Shown in pieces: positions 6,369-9,540 of a DNA stretch of 9,540 nt. The position numbers and the translations under genes were made by a program. The stretch's first letter is position 1; each line of letters starts with the position of its first letter. Source of the stretch: Ruminococcaceae bacterium UBA945 (GTDB taxonomy: Bacteria > Bacillota > Clostridia > Oscillospirales > Acutalibacteraceae); contig DBCZ01000031.1 of the NCBI GenBank assembly GCA_002293315.1, forward strand, positions 1 to 9,540, read 5' to 3'. Under the pieces are notes generated by a model. It searched no databases, had not been told where the DNA came from, and saw only the letters and a program-made list of their open reading frames with translations.

Positions 6369-6396
6369 TTGTAACAGTGTTTTACTTATTGTAACA
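6369..6396 (+). repeat. Direct repeat TTGTAACA, 20-base period
   Basis: TTGTAACA occurs at 6369-6376 and again at 6389-6396, with starts 20 bases apart, close to two helical turns, so bound proteins would lie on nearly the same DNA face. The bases between (GTGTTTTACT) partly form an inverted copy of GTAACA. The pair sits midway between the divergent operons and is a candidate regulator-binding site. Confidence 0.4.
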
Positions 6397-6412
6397 CGCC
6401 TTACCTTGAAGA

Positions 6413-6447
6413 AACCTTAAAAAACGCGTAAAGGATTTTTTAAGGTT
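6413..6447. repeat. 12-bp inverted repeat upstream of the importer lipoprotein gene
   Basis: AACCTTAAAAAA (6413-6424) is perfectly mirrored by TTTTTTAAGGTT (6436-6447) around 11 bases. CTTTT follows, so in RNA it could form an AT-rich attenuator-like hairpin in the leader. Alternatively it is a protein-binding site: ACCTT at 6403-6407 and 6414-6418 are exactly 11 bases apart, as in OmpR-family sites. A weak -10-like TATCCT (6456-6461) follows without a recognisable -35, which would fit an activated promoter starting near 6468. The two readings cannot be separated by eye. Confidence 0.45.
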
Positions 6448-6506
6448 CTTTTCGTTATCCTAACAGCAGGGCAGAAAACTGCCGAAAATGAGAGGAGCAA
6501 AACATA

Positions 6507-8882
6507 ATGAAGAAATCTAAATCAATTTTAGCCGTACTGCTTGTATGTATGATGGTGCTGTTTACGGCATGTGAGGGGGCGGATAACACCTCTTCAGGCG
6601 GCGATGGGAGCAACCCCGCTTCGAGAGAAGTGGAGTCCGTGCCGAATGCGGCGAATGTAGGCGCCGGCGGTGAAGGCAAATATGTTGAAGCCGACGTCAC
6701 ACCGGAGGGAGAAGAAATTCTCGACATGCTGCAGATGGCAGACGGCACACTTGTGCTGTTCACCGAGGGCTTAACGGCGCGCTATGACAGCAAAGACGGC
6801 GGTAAGACTTTCACGAAGACTGACTGGCCCGGCGTAACGGACGGCAGCCTTCAGAATATTCGCAGTCTTTCCATGGCGGAAGACGGAACTCTTTACGGCG
6901 TGAAGATGGACCTTGAAAGCGGCGCTGAGGATTTATTTCGGGTGACCGCTGAGGGCGTTGTGGAAAGCGTACCCATTGAAGAACTCGCAACCATGAAAGC
7001 AGAGGGGAAAATGCCCTACATACACGCTCTTCAGGCGCTGTCAGCGGATAAAATTCTTCTCGGGTTCATGGACGCCACAGGCATGGTGCGGGAAAATGTG
7101 AGCGAAGATGCTTCAGAGAGCGAGGAAAATAGCGATTCCGGCGAGGAAGACGACAGAGGAAGCACATTTACTGTGGGCGGCGGAGGAATTTTGGGCGCGT
7201 TTGATCCGAACACCGGAACTAAGTATTACGACTTACTGGGTACAATGGGTTTCCTGTCTGCGTCCGTATATGGAGAGAATTTTTATCTGTATGGTTATGA
7301 CGGTGCAATCAGTGTTAGGAGTATTGAAACGGGAGAAGAGATCGCGAAGATTGAAGAAGCTCAGCAGAGTGAGGAAGGAACGGGTTTTTCTTTTTCTATG
7401 AGCAATAATTTCGCGTTTTCAACAGATGGTCGATTGTTCACGCAGGACAGCACAGGCGTATATAGTCAGGATAAAGATACCGGCGAGAAGAGCAGGCTGT
7501 TTGAAGGCGCTTCATATAGCTTTGGCCGCTCGACAAATATGGCTATGCAGTTTTATGTGGCGCCAGAAAATACGTTTGTGATGCTGGTCCAGGAGAATGA
7601 TGCCACAAAGGTTTATCGTTATGAATATGATGAAAATGCCGTCACCGACCCCGCCAAAACTTTAGAGATTTGGTCGCTTGAAGACAATGGCACGCTGCGT
7701 ACGGCGATTTCCGACTTTTTGAGCAAGAATTCCGACGCGGCGGTGAATCTTACTATCGGCAAAGAAGAGCAGGGCGCGCAGGAGACGGCGGATATTATCA
7801 GGAACCTCAACACAAGAATTCTTGCGGGCGACGGCCCGGATATTATCCTGCTTGACGGTCTGCCTGCCGACAGCTATGCCGAAAAGGGTATGCTAACGGA
7901 TTTGAAGCAGATAGTTGATTTCAGCGATGCGTATGAGCAGCTGCTTGCGCCGCTTGAAAGAAACGGCGAACTCAATTATTTCCCCGCGAGATTCAAAACC
8001 TCTTTGCTTCTGACCAAAACCGAGCAGCTTGGCTTATTCAGCGATTTGGAAAGCATGGTGAAGGCTATTGAAAGCGGAAATGACAAACCGGTGATATCTG
8101 CGGAGGGAAATGACCCGTTCAGTTCTCTCAGTGAGGATGAACGCCCTGTTTTTGAATTCACGGATTTTAACGAGATGTTTGACGCCATGTATCCCACAAG
8201 CGAGGGGAAGATTTTTGAAAACGGCAGCCTTAATAAGGGCGCGGCAAAGGAATTCTTAGACGCGCTCAAACGTATTAGTGATAAGTATAAATTAGTGGAT
8301 TCTGCCGGTGGTTCAGGCGGAAGTTCGTATGTTGTGATATCCTCAAGCGGTGCGGCTGACAACGAAACTGTTTCAGGCAACGTGGTAAGTTATATGAACG
8401 GCAGAAGCGTGGCTGGAAGCTTTTTACTCGGCAATCTTACATACCTTTCCATATTTGAAAGCGAAGACACGGAATACGCAATAATGCCGGGGCTTACCGA
8501 GGGCGCATATATTCCGTGTACTATGATGGGTATCTGCGCGGGAACTGATAAAGAAGAGATTGCTGCTGCATTTCTGCAAAATATGCTTGCCGATGATGTG
8601 CAGGGAACGCTCGGCGGCGGGTTTCCCATCACACAAAAGGGATTTGATGCGCAGAAAGAAGAGATTTCTAAGGCAAATTCGGCTGGCGTAGAATTAAGCG
8701 ATGTTACCTTTGATATGCAGAGCTTCATCTCTCTTTTGAAAATGCCTGTTATCACAGACCAGGTTGCTCTTGACGCCGTTAAAGCAGCAGCTGAAGCGTA
8801 TTGCGGTGGCAAGGTTGTTATTGACGAAACTGTCAGTATGATTGAAGAGGCCACGAAGCTGTACCTTGCAGAGCAGCAATGA
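6507..8882 (+). CDS. Large lipoprotein: propeller-like N-terminus fused to an ABC solute-binding domain
   Basis: This 791-residue surface lipoprotein is nearly twice the usual size of a solute-binding protein. The signal peptide ends in lipobox LFTAC with the lipid-modified Cys at 22, followed by a Gly/Ser/Asn linker. Residues about 60-375 are repetitive beta-rich sequence with one clear Asp-box (S95-x-D97-x-G99-x-T101-F102) and other propeller-blade-like turns (AEDGTLYGV, STDGRLFTQ), interrupted by an acidic insert at 198-217. From about 383 (KTLEIWSLEDNG) a family 1-type binding domain runs to the end, with AGDGPDIILLDGLPADSYAEKGMLTDL near its start. It presumably captures a sugar or oligosaccharide for the permease, whose ATG overlaps its stop (ATGA). 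GAGGAG lies about ten bases before ATG 6507. The propeller region may bind glycans or signal to the divergent kinase; this is inference. Confidence 0.85.
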   Translation: MKKSKSILAVLLVCMMVLFTACEGADNTSSGGDGSNPASREVESVPNAANVGAGGEGKYVEADVTPEGEEILDMLQMADGTLVLFTEGLTARYDSKDGGKTFTKTDWPGVTDGSLQNIRSLSMAEDGTLYGVKMDLESGAEDLFRVTAEGVVESVPIEELATMKAEGKMPYIHALQALSADKILLGFMDATGMVRENVSEDASESEENSDSGEEDDRGSTFTVGGGGILGAFDPNTGTKYYDLLGTMGFLSASVYGENFYLYGYDGAISVRSIETGEEIAKIEEAQQSEEGTGFSFSMSNNFAFSTDGRLFTQDSTGVYSQDKDTGEKSRLFEGASYSFGRSTNMAMQFYVAPENTFVMLVQENDATKVYRYEYDENAVTDPAKTLEIWSLEDNGTLRTAISDFLSKNSDAAVNLTIGKEEQGAQETADIIRNLNTRILAGDGPDIILLDGLPADSYAEKGMLTDLKQIVDFSDAYEQLLAPLERNGELNYFPARFKTSLLLTKTEQLGLFSDLESMVKAIESGNDKPVISAEGNDPFSSLSEDERPVFEFTDFNEMFDAMYPTSEGKIFENGSLNKGAAKEFLDALKRISDKYKLVDSAGGSGGSSYVVISSSGAADNETVSGNVVSYMNGRSVAGSFLLGNLTYLSIFESEDTEYAIMPGLTEGAYIPCTMMGICAGTDKEEIAAAFLQNMLADDVQGTLGGGFPITQKGFDAQKEEISKANSAGVELSDVTFDMQSFISLLKMPVITDQVALDAVKAAAEAYCGGKVVIDETVSMIEEATKLYLAEQQ

Positions 8883-9540
8883 TAACTTCAACTGCAAAAA
8901 AGCGACATCCCCGACGCAAAAAAGAAAAGCGCTATCCGGACACAAAGGCGGCCATTTGCTTTTTGCTGCCGAGTATGGCGGGGATAATGATTTTCTTTCT
9001 GCTGCCGTTTGCAGACACAATTCGCCGCAGCTTCTTTGACGCATTGGGCAAGCAGTTCCGCGGCTTTGAGAATTACGGCGATGTGCTGCAAAACAGCTCG
9101 TTTCAGCTGGCGGCAATTAACACGGCGAAGTTCCTGTGTATCTGCCTGCCTGTTCTGATGGTGCTGAGTCTGGTGTTTGCGCTGATGATGCACATGATAA
9201 GCCCGCGCGGCAGAAGGATAAAAACACTGTTTCTGCTGCCCATGGCAGTGCCTGTGGCAAGTATGGTATTGGTATGGAAGCTGTTGTTTGAAGAAAAGGG
9301 GCTTTTGAACGCGATGCTGCTTTCACTGGGCGCGGAGCAGGTCGATTTTATGGGGACGAACGCCGCTTTCTGGGTTCTCGTGGGTACATATGTCTGGAAA
9401 AACTGTGGATATGATATGATACTGTGGCTTTCAGGGCTTGACGGAATTTCCGACAGCCTATATGAGGCCGCAAGAGTGGACGGCGCGGGGGTGATACGCT
9501 GCTTCATACACATCACGCTGCCCTCGCTGCTGCCCACCTT
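8879..9540 (+). CDS. ABC sugar-type importer permease (MalF-like), 3' end outside the window
   Basis: The first 220 residues of an integral membrane permease are present and the frame is still open at the window edge. A basic cytoplasmic N-terminus (1-22) precedes TM1 (about 24-44, ICFLLPSMAGIMIFFLLPF). Further hydrophobic segments lie at about 82-106, 117-136 and 163-186. The EAA loop that docks on the ATPase reads YEAARVDGAG (195-204) and continues into IHITLPSLLPT, the standard form in binding-protein-dependent sugar importers. ATG 8879 overlaps the lipoprotein stop by ATGA, implying coupled translation and partnership with that binding protein. A second permease gene would be expected just beyond the window. 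Confidence 0.9.
   Translation, partial: MITSTAKKRHPRRKKEKRYPDTKAAICFLLPSMAGIMIFFLLPFADTIRRSFFDALGKQFRGFENYGDVLQNSSFQLAAINTAKFLCICLPVLMVLSLVFALMMHMISPRGRRIKTLFLLPMAVPVASMVLVWKLLFEEKGLLNAMLLSLGAEQVDFMGTNAAFWVLVGTYVWKNCGYDMILWLSGLDGISDSLYEAARVDGAGVIRCFIHITLPSLLPT

Noticed and set aside
8390..8854. Minus-strand open frame of about 154 residues inside the large lipoprotein gene
   Set aside because: It is a serine-rich shadow of the binding-domain coding strand, without a ribosome binding site or a recognisable fold.
8694..9537. Several minus-strand open frames over the permease gene
   Set aside because: The plus-strand frame encodes a clear ABC permease with an EAA loop and an ATGA-coupled start, so the opposing frames are shadows.
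1..9540. Mobile elements, CRISPR arrays, tRNA or rRNA genes
   Set aside because: No transposase, terminal inverted repeats with target duplications, regularly spaced repeats, or tRNA/rRNA-like sequence was seen on either strand.

Overview
The window looks like chromosomal DNA of a low-to-moderate GC Firmicute, most likely a gut-type Clostridia species. This rests on AGGAGG-type ribosome binding sites, sigma-A-like promoters, short lipoprotein signal peptides with classic lipoboxes, an OmpR/histidine-kinase pair beside a sugar-type ABC importer, and ATGA gene overlaps. The left part (about 240-2450) reads as more AT-rich than the right part; this is an impression, not a measured value.

Left region (1-2490). 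A strong hairpin terminator closes an operon lying outside the window. A Crp/Fnr-family regulator gene (257-886) follows, with its own terminator, and then a two-gene unit: a shortened HisRS-like class II aminoacyl-tRNA-synthetase paralogue (1011-1937) and a RimJ/RimL-type GNAT acetyltransferase (1951-2448). The most informative feature is a pair of near-identical palindromes, GGTCA-N2-TGACC. One sits on the predicted start site of the regulator's promoter, where it should repress. The other is centred at -41.5 of the predicted promoter of the HisRS-like/GNAT unit, the geometry of class II Crp-type activation. Together they suggest a self-contained regulon of sensor, synthetase-like enzyme and acetyltransferase.

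Middle region (2490-4067). A solitary lipoprotein solute-binding protein gene has a good promoter and RBS but is split by an apparent one-base insertion in a G4 run at 3485-3488. Removing one G restores one continuous protein of 458 residues. A 12-bp hairpin terminator separates it from the convergent genes to the right.

Right region (4068-9540). On the minus strand, an OmpR-type response regulator and a two-TM sensor histidine kinase overlap by ATGA. Divergent from them, across a 283-bp region with several repeats, are a 791-residue lipoprotein that joins an Asp-box/propeller-like N-terminal region to a family 1-type solute-binding domain, and an overlapping ABC permease that runs off the window end. 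The simplest reading is that the two-component system controls the importer, perhaps by sensing the substrate or the loaded lipoprotein outside the membrane. The substrate cannot be told from the sequence.
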